From assembly GCA_910578735.1 (NCBI GenBank), contig CAJTSQ010000030.1:1-30589 (forward strand): DNA of 30,589 bases. Direction: 5' to 3'. The notes below the pieces were generated by a model. That model saw only the letters and a program-made list of their open reading frames with translations. It ran no database searches and was not told where the DNA came from. The position numbers and the translations under genes were made by a program. Below, one piece after another: positions 22,357-29,151 of this stretch. The stretch is from an uncultured Oscillospiraceae bacterium. GTDB lineage: Bacteria > Bacillota > Clostridia > Oscillospirales > Oscillospiraceae. Each line of letters begins with the position of its first letter. The first letter of the stretch is position 1.

Positions 22357-22427
22357 GGGACGCCTCATGAAGCGTCCGCGTATGCCGGACAGCCATATGT
22401 TCAGACGGACGCATCGTGATGCGTCCC
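22357..22427. repeat. Two copies of a GGGACGC...GCGTCC palindrome
   Basis: GGGACGCCTCATGAAGCGTCC (22357-22377) and GGACGCATCGTGATGCGTCCC (22407-22427) are palindromes of the same type, 29 bases apart, between iorA and iorB. The 22407-22427 copy ends at the iorA stop codon (TAG, 22429-22427), so the repeat and the stop overlap. Confidence 0.75.
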
Positions 22428-24151
22428 TACGAAAACGCCTTCACGCCGCACAGCTGCTCACACACGCCGCAGCCCACGCACAGGGTATTGTCCACATGGG
22501 CCTTGCCCCCCTTGATGGAGATGGCGGGGCAGCCGATTTTCATACAGCTCCGGCATCCCACGCACTTCACCGGGTCCACGGTGAGGGGCGCCTCGTGCTT
22601 GACATACTTCAGCAGAGCGCAGGGCCGGCGGCTGATAATCACCGAGGGCTGGTTGGCGGCCAGCTCCTCCTTGAGGACGGTGTCGCATGCCTTCAGATCG
22701 TAGGGGTCCACCACCCGGACCCGTGTAAAGCCCATAGCCTTGCACAGGGCCTCCAGATCAATCTTCCCGGCGGGGTCGCCCTTGATGTTGTAGCCGGTGG
22801 TGGGGTTCTGCTGATGGCCGGTCATGCCGGTGATGGAGTTGTCCAAAATAATCACGGTGGAGTTGGACTGGTTATAGGCGATGTTGGCCAGACCGGTCAT
22901 GCCCGAGTGCATAAAGGTGGAGTCGCCGATGACGGCCACGGTTTTGCCCTCGCTCTCCGCGCCCCGGGCCTTGTTGAAGCCGTGGACGGCGGAGATGGAC
23001 CCGCCCATACACAGGGTCATGTCCATGGCGGCCAGAGGGGCCACCGCCCCCAGGGTGTAACAGCCGATGTCCCCCAGGACGGTGCACTTGTTCTTGCTCA
23101 GAATGTAGAACAGTCCCCGGTGGGGGCACCCGGCGCACATAACGGGAGGCCGGGGCGGGATGGGATCGTCGATGGTCCGGCCCTCATAGACCTCCTCCCC
23201 CATCTTTTTTGCGATGAGGTTCTGGGAGAACTCCCCCTCCATAGGCAGAAATTCCTTGCCGGAGACGGCAAGTCCCAAAGCTTTACAGTGGTTCTCTATG
23301 ATGGGGTCCAGCTCCTCAATGACAACAAGCTTTTCCACTTTACAGGCAAAGTCTTTTATCAGCTTTACCGGCAGGGGGTTGGTCATGCCCAATTTAAGTA
23401 CGGAGACATCGTTCCCGAATACCTCCTTCACATACTGATAGCTGGTGGAGGAGGTAATTATGCCGATTTTGTTGCCTCCCATTTCCACCCGGTTGACGGG
23501 GGCGGTCTCCGCCCACTCCTGGAGCTTGCGGGTGCGCTCCTCCACGAAGGGGTGGCGGCGGATGGCGTTGCCCGGCATCATGACATATTTGGCGATGTTC
23601 TTCTCGTAGGGCTTCATCCCGGGCTCCACCCGGTCAGAGGTCTCCACCAGGGACTGGGAGTGGGCCACCCGGGTACACATCTTCAGCAGCACCGGAGTGT
23701 CGAACTGTTCGGACAGCTCATAGGCCAGTTTGGCAAACTCCAGCGCCTCGGCGGAGTCGGAGGGCTCCAGCATGGGCACCTTGGCGGCGATGGCGTGGTG
23801 CCGGGAGTCCTGCTCATTCTGGGAGGAGTGCATCCCCGGGTCGTCGGCCACACCGATCACCATACCGGCGTTCACCCCGGTGTAGGCCATGGTGTACAGG
23901 GGGTCGGCGGCCACGTTCAAGCCCACATGCTTCATGGCGCAGAAGGCCCGCTTCCCCGCCAGGCAGGCCCCGAAGGCCGCTTCCATGGCCACCTTCTCGT
24001 TGGGGGCCCACTCGCAGTAGATTTCCGGGTACTTCACCGCCTCCTCGGTGATCTCGGTGCTGGGGGTGCCGGGGTAGCTGGAGATCACACAGCACCCCGC
24101 CTCATACAGGCCCCGGGCAACGGCGGCGTTGCCCAACATCAGTTGTTTCAT
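22427..24151 (-). CDS. Indolepyruvate ferredoxin oxidoreductase, alpha subunit
   Basis: The 574-residue protein is IorA. It has the pyruvate-binding domain near the N-terminus (SSYPGTPSTEITEEAVKYPE), a thiamine diphosphate domain with GDIGCYTLGA and GDSTFMHSGMTGLANI, and two C-terminal [4Fe-4S] motifs (CVGCRSCMKIGCP at about 530 and CVGCGVCEQLCGV at about 558). It works with IorB and passes electrons to ferredoxin. ATG 24151 is chosen because AGGA lies 7 bases ahead; the longer frame upstream begins in a repeat. Together with paaK and the ACT gene it suggests energy-yielding breakdown of aromatic amino acids. Confidence 0.95.
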   Translation of the reverse strand: MKQLMLGNAAVARGLYEAGCCVISSYPGTPSTEITEEAVKYPEIYCEWAPNEKVAMEAAFGACLAGKRAFCAMKHVGLNVAADPLYTMAYTGVNAGMVIGVADDPGMHSSQNEQDSRHHAIAAKVPMLEPSDSAEALEFAKLAYELSEQFDTPVLLKMCTRVAHSQSLVETSDRVEPGMKPYEKNIAKYVMMPGNAIRRHPFVEERTRKLQEWAETAPVNRVEMGGNKIGIITSSTSYQYVKEVFGNDVSVLKLGMTNPLPVKLIKDFACKVEKLVVIEELDPIIENHCKALGLAVSGKEFLPMEGEFSQNLIAKKMGEEVYEGRTIDDPIPPRPPVMCAGCPHRGLFYILSKNKCTVLGDIGCYTLGAVAPLAAMDMTLCMGGSISAVHGFNKARGAESEGKTVAVIGDSTFMHSGMTGLANIAYNQSNSTVIILDNSITGMTGHQQNPTTGYNIKGDPAGKIDLEALCKAMGFTRVRVVDPYDLKACDTVLKEELAANQPSVIISRRPCALLKYVKHEAPLTVDPVKCVGCRSCMKIGCPAISIKGGKAHVDNTLCVGCGVCEQLCGVKAFS

Positions 24152-24193
24152 GTTGTTTTCCTGCTTTCTGTTTTGGTTTTCGTTGGTTCTGTA

Positions 24194-24288
24194 GGGACGC
24201 ATCACGATGCGTCCGTAAAATTACAATCGGCTGGGTGGGTCCATAGAAATCACGAACGGCTGGATAGGGACGCTTCGTGAAGCGTCCC
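24194..24288. repeat. Two more copies of the GGGACGC palindrome
   Basis: GGGACGCATCACGATGCGTCC (24194-24214) and GGGACGCTTCGTGAAGCGTCC (24267-24287) flank a 52-base spacer between iorA and the YerC gene. The second copy runs into the TAG stop of the YerC gene (24290-24288). With the copies at 22357-22427 there are four in 2 kb. Confidence 0.75.
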
Positions 24289-24599
24289 TACGCCTCCTCC
24301 TTCTCGTGCAGCCCTTCCCGGGCGATGACCTCCCGCATCACGCCTCCGGCGCCGTTGTCCAGCATGGACCGTCTCACCCGGCTGATGGTGGCGCTGGAGG
24401 CGCCGGTCTTTTCCAGAATGTCCAGGTAGACCAGCCCCTGCTGTAAGTAAACCGCTACATCGAACCGCTGCTCTAAAGAGCGCAGCTCGGTGGGAGTACA
24501 CAGGTCGTCGAAGAACCGGCAGCACTCATCCAAGTCTTTCAGCTTTAAAATGGTCTCATACAGGGCCATACTGCGCTCCCGTTTTTCCGCTTTTGCCAT
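24288..24599 (-). CDS. YerC/TrpR-family helix-turn-helix regulator
   Basis: The 103-residue protein is of the YerC/YecD TrpR-like family. It is all-helical, with DECCRFFDDLCTPTELRSLE followed by a helix-turn-helix (LEKTGASSATISRVRRSMLD) that matches the TrpR-type HTH. These proteins are small DNA-binding regulators whose targets are mostly unknown. The start ATG 24599 has GAGGAGGATGAGCT. It precedes iorA on the same strand, which makes it a candidate regulator of the IOR/paaK cluster. Its tryptophan-repressor resemblance would suit aromatic substrates, but that link is inferred. Its stop codon is in a palindromic repeat. Confidence 0.85.
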   Translation of the reverse strand: MAKAEKRERSMALYETILKLKDLDECCRFFDDLCTPTELRSLEQRFDVAVYLQQGLVYLDILEKTGASSATISRVRRSMLDNGAGGVMREVIAREGLHEKEEA

Positions 24600-24747
24600 A
24601 GCTCATCCTCCTCTTCCAGTGATATTCCCGGAAAAATTCACTTGTGTAAAGTGTAACACAGGGAAGTGGAAAAGTAAAGGATGGAACGCTATTTTTTGCA
24701 TCCAGTTTTTGAGGCGTGTGCCGGCGAAAAAAATTTCCCCGGACCTA

Positions 24748-24798
24748 TTGACAAACGGGAGAAAAGCGTTATACTGTGCATATAGTATATATACACTA
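24748..24798 (+). promoter_or_regulatory. Promoter and likely operator of the GntR/ABC operon
   Basis: TTGACA (24748-24753) and TATACT (24770-24775) are spaced by 16 bases. Directly downstream is TAGTATATATACACTA (24783-24798), a 16-bp palindrome with one mismatched pair, over the probable start site. YtrA-type GntR regulators repress their own operon through such sites, so this is the likely operator. The untranslated leader to 24887 is about 100 bases, without a further obvious feature. Confidence 0.75.
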
Positions 24799-24886
24799 AA
24801 CCCAAAATGACAGCGGCGAGATACCGGCGTAAGACCAGCGCGCGGCTTGCAGTCAGGACCTCCTTCGCTGTTGAAAGGCGGGACAA

Positions 24887-25267
24887 ATGGATATCATATT
24901 GAGTAACACCAGCGGAAAGCCCATCTACGAGCAGATTACCGACCAGGTAAAGGAACAGATCATGGCCGGGACCCTGTCGGCGGGGGACGCCCTGCCCTCC
25001 ATGCGGCTGCTGGCCAAGGAGCTGCGCATCTCGGTGATCACCACCAAGCGGGCCTACGAGGAGCTGGAGCGGGCCGGTTTTCTGGAGAATGTCCCGGGCA
25101 AGGGGTGCTTTGTGGCCCCCCAGAACCGGGAACTGCTGCGGGAGGCCCAGCTGCGGAAGGTAGAGGAAAAGCTGGCCCAGGCGGTGGAGGAGGCCCGGAA
25201 GGGGGCCATGCCCCTGGAGGACCTCCATGAGATGCTGGACATATTGTATAAAGGGGAAGAATTATGA
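24887..25267 (+). CDS. GntR-family regulator, YtrA type
   Basis: The 126-residue protein has an N-terminal GntR winged helix (PIYEQITDQVKEQIMAGTLS, GDALPSMRLLAKELRISVIT, and a C-terminal part of the wing in TTKRAYEELERAGFLENVPG). The short C-terminal tail (residues 80-126) is the YtrA-type dimerisation helix pair. It is a transcriptional repressor of the following ABC transporter genes in related operons, commonly responding to cell-envelope stress or antibiotics. The ligand here is unknown. It overlaps the ATPase gene by ATGA. The start ATG 24887 has a weak ribosome site (GAAAGGCGGG). Confidence 0.9.
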   Translation: MDIILSNTSGKPIYEQITDQVKEQIMAGTLSAGDALPSMRLLAKELRISVITTKRAYEELERAGFLENVPGKGCFVAPQNRELLREAQLRKVEEKLAQAVEEARKGAMPLEDLHEMLDILYKGEEL

Positions 25268-26124
25268 CAAATTGTATTGAAATCAAGGGGTTATCCAAGT
25301 CCTATGGGGACTTTGCCCTGAAAAATATCAACCTGACTCTCCCCGGCGGCTCCATCCTGGGGCTGATCGGCGAGAACGGGGCGGGCAAGACCACCACTAT
25401 CAAATGTATTCTGAATCTCATCCGCCGGGACGCAGGTGAAATCACCTTGCTGGGCTATGACAACATCCGGGAGGAGCGGCTGGCCAAGCAGGACATCGGG
25501 CTGGTGCTGGACGAGTGCTTCTTCTCCGACGCCCTCCGCCCCCTGGACCTGGACAAAATCCTGGCCCCCGCCTACCGGGAGTGGGACCGGAAGCTGTTCC
25601 GGTCCTATCTGGACAAATTCGGCCTGCCGGAGAAGAAGCTCATTAAAGAGTTTTCCCGAGGGATGAAAATGAAGCTGTCCCTGTCCGCCGCCCTGGCCCA
25701 CCACCCCAAGCTGCTCATCCTGGACGAGGCCACTGCCGGCCTGGACCCGGTGGTCCGGGACGAGATTCTGGACGAGTTTCTGGGCTTCATCCAGGATGAG
25801 GACCACGCCATCCTCATGTCCAGCCACATCACCTCCGACCTGGAGAAGGTGGCCGACTACATCGCCTACATCCACCAGGGACAGGTGGTGCTGTCCGACG
25901 CCAAGGACAACATCCTGGACTCCTACGGCCGGGTGGGCTGTACCGCCGCCCAGCTGGAGACCATCGACCCCCGGGACATACTGCGTACCCGGAAGGGGAC
26001 CTTCGGCTGCGAGGCCCTGGTGGGCGACCGGGTGGCCTTCAGCCGCAAGTACCCCATGCTCCTGGTGGAGCGGACTACCTTGGAAGACATCATGCTCTTT
26101 GTGGGGAAAGGAGAAACAAAATGA
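25264..26124 (+). CDS. ABC transporter ATP-binding protein
   Basis: The 286-residue protein is an ABC ATPase with Walker A GENGAGKTTTIKC, a Q-loop region, the signature EFSRGMKMKLSLSAALAHHP (a FSRGM variant of LSGGQ) and Walker B LLILDEATAGLDP followed by the switch His in MSSHITSDLEKV. It powers the ABC-2-type permease encoded next, probably exporting a drug, peptide or lipid. The start ATG 25264 is in ATGA overlap with the GntR gene, which predicts one cotranscribed set. It resembles ATPases of YtrB/YxlF type, the usual partners of YtrA regulators. Confidence 0.93.
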   Translation: MTNCIEIKGLSKSYGDFALKNINLTLPGGSILGLIGENGAGKTTTIKCILNLIRRDAGEITLLGYDNIREERLAKQDIGLVLDECFFSDALRPLDLDKILAPAYREWDRKLFRSYLDKFGLPEKKLIKEFSRGMKMKLSLSAALAHHPKLLILDEATAGLDPVVRDEILDEFLGFIQDEDHAILMSSHITSDLEKVADYIAYIHQGQVVLSDAKDNILDSYGRVGCTAAQLETIDPRDILRTRKGTFGCEALVGDRVAFSRKYPMLLVERTTLEDIMLFVGKGETK

Positions 26125-26771
26125 CCGGATTGATTACGAAGGACTTTCTTGTGATGCGCAAGATGCTGCGATCTTATCTGCTTATGATTGTCGTTTACAC
26201 CATTCTCGCCTACCTGGACTTCTTTGACTACAGCTTTATCATCACCTTTGTTCAGGTAGCCCTGTCCGTATTGCCTATCTCCGCCGTCGCCTACGACGAA
26301 CAGTCCAAGTGGGACCGGTACGCCATGTCCCTACCCCTGGGGCGGAGCCGGGTGGTGGGGGCCCGGTATCTCTTCGTGCTGCTGCTCACCCTGTTCACCG
26401 TAGCGTTCGGGCTGGCGGGCACCGCCCTGCTCTATCTGGCCCATCAGTCGGACCCTCTGGAGATGTTCGTCACCCTGATGGTGTCCACCGCCATCGGCCT
26501 GCTCATCCCCACCATCCTCCTGCCGCTGAGCTACAAGCTGGGGGCGGAGCGGGCCCGGCCCTATCTGTACGCCATTATTTTCATCCCTGTCATCGCCGTG
26601 GTGCTGCTGGCCAAGGCGGGCGTGCTGGATATGTCCATGCTGAAGGGGATGGACCTCCTCGCCCCCACCGCCCTGGTGGGTGGCTCTGCCCTGCTGCCCC
26701 TGGCCGGGCTGGCCCTGCTGTTCGTCTCCTACCTCATCTCCTGCCGGGTGGCGGCGGGTAAGGAGTACTGA
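26121..26771 (+). CDS. ABC-2-type permease
   Basis: The 216-residue protein is an integral membrane permease with about six helices, visible as hydrophobic blocks: SYLLMIVVYTILAYLDFF, FIITFVQVALSVLPISAVAY, YLFVLLLTLFTVAFGLAGTA, VSTAIGLLIPTILLPLSY, LYAIIFIPVIAVVLLAKAGV and ALLPLAGLALLFVSYLISCR. Its start overlaps the ATPase gene by ATGA, so it is the membrane partner of that ATPase. Its last codons overlap the ribosome site of a small downstream ORF. The substrate is not evident. Confidence 0.88.
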   Translation: MTGLITKDFLVMRKMLRSYLLMIVVYTILAYLDFFDYSFIITFVQVALSVLPISAVAYDEQSKWDRYAMSLPLGRSRVVGARYLFVLLLTLFTVAFGLAGTALLYLAHQSDPLEMFVTLMVSTAIGLLIPTILLPLSYKLGAERARPYLYAIIFIPVIAVVLLAKAGVLDMSMLKGMDLLAPTALVGGSALLPLAGLALLFVSYLISCRVAAGKEY

Positions 26772-26772
26772 T

Positions 26773-26946
26773 ATGCGGGCCGCCGTTCTCCTCCTCTGGG
26801 CAAGCTGCCTGTATATGCTGGCCCGGTCGGTACTCTGTCTTCTTCTGACCGCCAGCCCCTGGCGGCGGCTGGCGGTGCTGGCTGCGCTGGCGCTGGCCCT
26901 CGCCTGCTGCCGCAGCCCGGAAGAAATGAGGGAAAAGCACCAATAA
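26773..26946 (+). CDS. 57-residue membrane peptide after the permease
   Basis: The small protein (57 residues) starts ATG 26773, one base after the permease stop codon. Its ribosome site AAGGAG (26760-26765) is 7 bases ahead, which makes translation likely. It has two hydrophobic segments (AAVLLLWASCLYMLARSVLC and RLAVLAALALALACC), a short arginine-containing turn, and a charged tail (SPEEMREKHQ). It could be an accessory subunit or a small membrane protein of the transporter. Nothing similar is known to me, and the function is unassigned. Confidence 0.6.
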   Translation: MRAAVLLLWASCLYMLARSVLCLLLTASPWRRLAVLAALALALACCRSPEEMREKHQ

Positions 26947-26951
26947 ACCTC

Positions 26952-26981
26952 TTGTGCTTCGCCCCTGTTCTGTGGTAAAAT
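26952..26981 (+). promoter_or_regulatory. Candidate promoter of the 40-residue gene
   Basis: TTGTGC (26952-26957) and TAAAAT (26976-26981) are separated by 18 bases, and a TGTG-type extended -10 (TGTGGTAAAAT) is present. The site is 26 bases upstream of the ATG at 27008. It would give a short leader carrying AAAGGAG. Confidence 0.5.
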
Positions 26982-27007
26982 AACAACAGAAAAGGAGAGT
27001 GAGTGCC

Positions 27008-27130
27008 ATGACAGCAAAAGAGGCGATTCGCGAGCTTCAGAACATGAAGCAGTACTGCACCGCCAAATCCATCCCTGCCCTGGACTGCGCCATTCAGGCG
27101 CTGAAGGAGAAGGCGGAAAAAGAGGGATAA
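27008..27130 (+). CDS. Free-standing 40-residue protein
   Basis: ATG 27008 with AAAGGAG (26991-26997) ahead opens a 40-codon ORF ending TAA 27130. The peptide has no membrane segment and is helical with basic and acidic patches (AKEAIRELQNMKQYCTAK, LDCAIQALKEKAEKEG). Two Cys residues occur at 18 and 27. A promoter lies upstream and a hairpin with a U-tract starts right at the stop codon, so it is a compact single-gene transcription unit. It is too short for many gene callers. Its function is unknown. Confidence 0.6.
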   Translation: MTAKEAIRELQNMKQYCTAKSIPALDCAIQALKEKAEKEG

Positions 27131-27161
27131 AAAACTGCCGCCCGAGGGCGGCAGTTTTTTT
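27131..27161. terminator. Bidirectional terminator
   Basis: ACTGCCGCC / GGCGGCAGT (27135-27143 and 27148-27156, loop of 4) flanked by A-tract on the left and T-tract (27156-27161) on the right. It ends the 40-residue gene on plus and the kdpE-like operon on minus. Confidence 0.85.
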
Positions 27162-27226
27162 ATCTCCATGGAAAAAAGCGGGCCGTCCCTGGCCGTCCTT
27201 GGCCGGACCGGAGCGGCCTGCTGCGG

Positions 27227-27934
27227 TCAGTCGTCCAGCATGCGGTAGCCGATGCCCAGCTCGGTGTGGATATACTTGGGCTCCGAGGGGTTTTCCTTCA
27301 GCTTCCGGCGGATGTTGGCCATGTTGACCCGCAGGATCTGGTTGTTGCCGCTGCCGCCGTAGGGGCCCCAGATGTGCTCCAGGATAAAGTCGTAGGTGAG
27401 GACCTTTCCGGCGTGGATGGCCAGCAGCTCCAGGATTTTGAATTCGTTCTGGGTGAAGTGGATTTCCTTGTCCTTCAGCAGAATCTGGTGCTTGGACAGG
27501 TCGATGGACAGGTCTTTGATCTGATATACGTCCCGCTGGTTGCCCTGACTCAGCTTCATCCGCTCCGCCCGGCGCAGAGCGGAGCGGATGCGGGCCAGCA
27601 GCTCAGACACGCCGAAGGGCTTTACCACATAGTCGTCTGCACCCATGTCCAGGGCCCGGACCTTTTCCGCCTCCCGGTCCCGGGCAGAGATGATGATGAT
27701 GGGCACCTCCCGGGGCAGGCCCCGGAGCTGAGAGAGGATTTCCAGGCCGTCCAGATCGGGCAGCCCCAGGTCCAGCAAAACCAGGTCGGGCCCGTGGGAG
27801 AAGAACAGGGACAGGCCCTCTTTCCCTGTAAAGGCGGGGATGGCCCGGTAGTCGTTGGCGGACAGGGCCCGGCTGATGAAATTGCTGATGGCCTTGTCGT
27901 CCTCAATGATGAGGATGGTCTGTTTTTCGCTCAT
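27227..27934 (-). CDS. KdpE-like response regulator
   Basis: The 235-residue OmpR-family regulator has Asp55 (LLDLGLPDLDG), IIIISARDREAE and the Lys motif VVKPFGVSEL, followed by a winged helix (FTQNEFKILELLAIHAGKVL and RVNMANIRRKLKENPSEPKY). The WGPYGGSGNNQILRVNMANI stretch is typical of KdpE, which activates potassium-uptake genes in low potassium. The kinase gene follows upstream by a 4-base overlap. No kdpFABC operon lies in the window, so other targets, possibly potassium channels or transporters elsewhere, are likely. The start is ATG 27934. Confidence 0.85.
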   Translation of the reverse strand: MSEKQTILIIEDDKAISNFISRALSANDYRAIPAFTGKEGLSLFFSHGPDLVLLDLGLPDLDGLEILSQLRGLPREVPIIIISARDREAEKVRALDMGADDYVVKPFGVSELLARIRSALRRAERMKLSQGNQRDVYQIKDLSIDLSKHQILLKDKEIHFTQNEFKILELLAIHAGKVLTYDFILEHIWGPYGGSGNNQILRVNMANIRRKLKENPSEPKYIHTELGIGYRMLDD

Positions 27935-29094
27935 AGTTCCTCTCCTTCTGCGGGCAGGCCGAATCGGAAGACCGCCCCGCCCTCCGGGTGGTTATCGGCG
28001 GTGAAGAAGCCGCCGTGGGCCTTGATGATGCTCTGGCAGACGGACAGCCCGATGCCCATGCCCCGGGTGTCGTCCCCGGACAGGGGGATGGGGCTGCCGT
28101 TCTGAAGGGCCTGGCGCACCTGTTGGGACAGCCCCCGGCCCCGGTCCCGCACCTCCACCACCGCCCAGCTGTCCTGGCGGTACAGCCGCAGGGTGATGTG
28201 CTCTGTATCTCCGGAGTGCCGGATGGCGTTTTCCAGCAGGTTTACAATCACCTGCCTGACCAGCAGGGGGTCCATGGGCAGGTAGAGGATGTCCTCCGAC
28301 AGGTCCAGCTCGATGTGGTAATCGGGAAAGCGCCTTCGGGTGGTGAGCAGGGCGTCTCCCGCCACCTCCTCCAGCATCTCCTCCCGCTTTTTCAGGGGGA
28401 TGGTGCCGTCCTGCACCCTGGTGACGGACAGCAGGTTTTCCACCATGACGATGAGGCCGTCAGCGTCCTGCTTGATATCGGCCAGCATGGCCAGATTTTT
28501 CTCAGAGACCTCCGGGCTGGACAGCAGCACGGAGGCCGCGCCGGAGATGGCTGTGAGGGGGGTGCGCAGGTCGTGGGACACCGCCCGGAGGATGCTCTCC
28601 CGGATGGAGATGCGGTCGGACTGGAGCTGGATGGCTGCTTTCTCGGCGTTGAGCTTTTCGTTCTGCTCATACAGGGCCTTGGTGCTTTTCTCCCGGCGTA
28701 CGGCCTCCGTCGCCTGCTTTTTCACCCGGGCGGTGAGCGCACAGATGACGCAGGAGATGGCCACCATGGACAGCATGGCCACCGGATAGCCGGTGCGGCT
28801 CAGGGAGAAGGCCTCGTAGGGCTCCATAAAATAGATGTTGATGAACAGCGCCCCGATGATGGAGGCGGCAATGCCGTAGGCATAGCCGGAGGTCAGCAGG
28901 GAGATCAGAGACACCGCCAGCACAAAGACCAGGGCGGAGTTGTTTTCTCCGCCGGTGTGGTCAATCAGCAGGCTGCTGACGTAGTAGGCGGCGCACAGGA
29001 ACAGGGCTGTCACGCCCAGGTCCCGGGGGAAGACGGGGATGCGGTTGAATTGGACACTCAGCCAGCGATAGAAGTCCTGGAAACGCTGGAACAT
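27931..29094 (-). CDS. Truncated KdpD-like sensor kinase
   Basis: The 387-residue protein has the C-terminal half of KdpD only. It has four membrane helices of DUF4118 (about residues 25-45, 53-70, 71-90 and 103-122), then the H-box AVSHDLRTPLTAISG (His174), N-box NLLENAIRHS and G-boxes DRGRGLSQ and GMGIGLSVCQSI. The large N-terminal KdpD sensor and universal-stress domains are absent. The start ATG 29094 has GAGGAGGCCCGCC ahead, so the short form is genuine. Such short KdpD forms occur in Clostridia. It overlaps the kdpE-like gene by four bases. Confidence 0.85.
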   Translation of the reverse strand: MFQRFQDFYRWLSVQFNRIPVFPRDLGVTALFLCAAYYVSSLLIDHTGGENNSALVFVLAVSLISLLTSGYAYGIAASIIGALFINIYFMEPYEAFSLSRTGYPVAMLSMVAISCVICALTARVKKQATEAVRREKSTKALYEQNEKLNAEKAAIQLQSDRISIRESILRAVSHDLRTPLTAISGAASVLLSSPEVSEKNLAMLADIKQDADGLIVMVENLLSVTRVQDGTIPLKKREEMLEEVAGDALLTTRRRFPDYHIELDLSEDILYLPMDPLLVRQVIVNLLENAIRHSGDTEHITLRLYRQDSWAVVEVRDRGRGLSQQVRQALQNGSPIPLSGDDTRGMGIGLSVCQSIIKAHGGFFTADNHPEGGAVFRFGLPAEGEEL

Positions 29095-29112
29095 GGCGGG
29101 CCTCCTCTTTGC

Positions 29113-29146
29113 AGAGGCCCGCTTCCGCGGCGGGAAGCGGGCCTCT
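29113..29146. other. Hairpin in the leader of the kinase gene
   Basis: AGAGGCCCGCTTCC (29113-29126) pairs over 14 bp with GGAAGCGGGCCTCT (29133-29146), loop of six. It stands between the Big_2/SH3 gene and the kinase start on the minus strand, and it has no U-tract. It could attenuate or protect the transcript; it lies next to the kinase ribosome site. Confidence 0.55.
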
Positions 29147-29151
29147 TGGCG

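Noticed and set aside
22352..24280. 642-codon open frame on the plus strand opposite iorA
   Set aside because: It is H/G/V-rich, has no family features and lies wholly across iorA with all its motifs; a shadow.
29113..29146. Intrinsic terminator for the zinc-ribbon gene
   Set aside because: The stem is strong but neither strand has a U-tract, so it is reported only as a hairpin.
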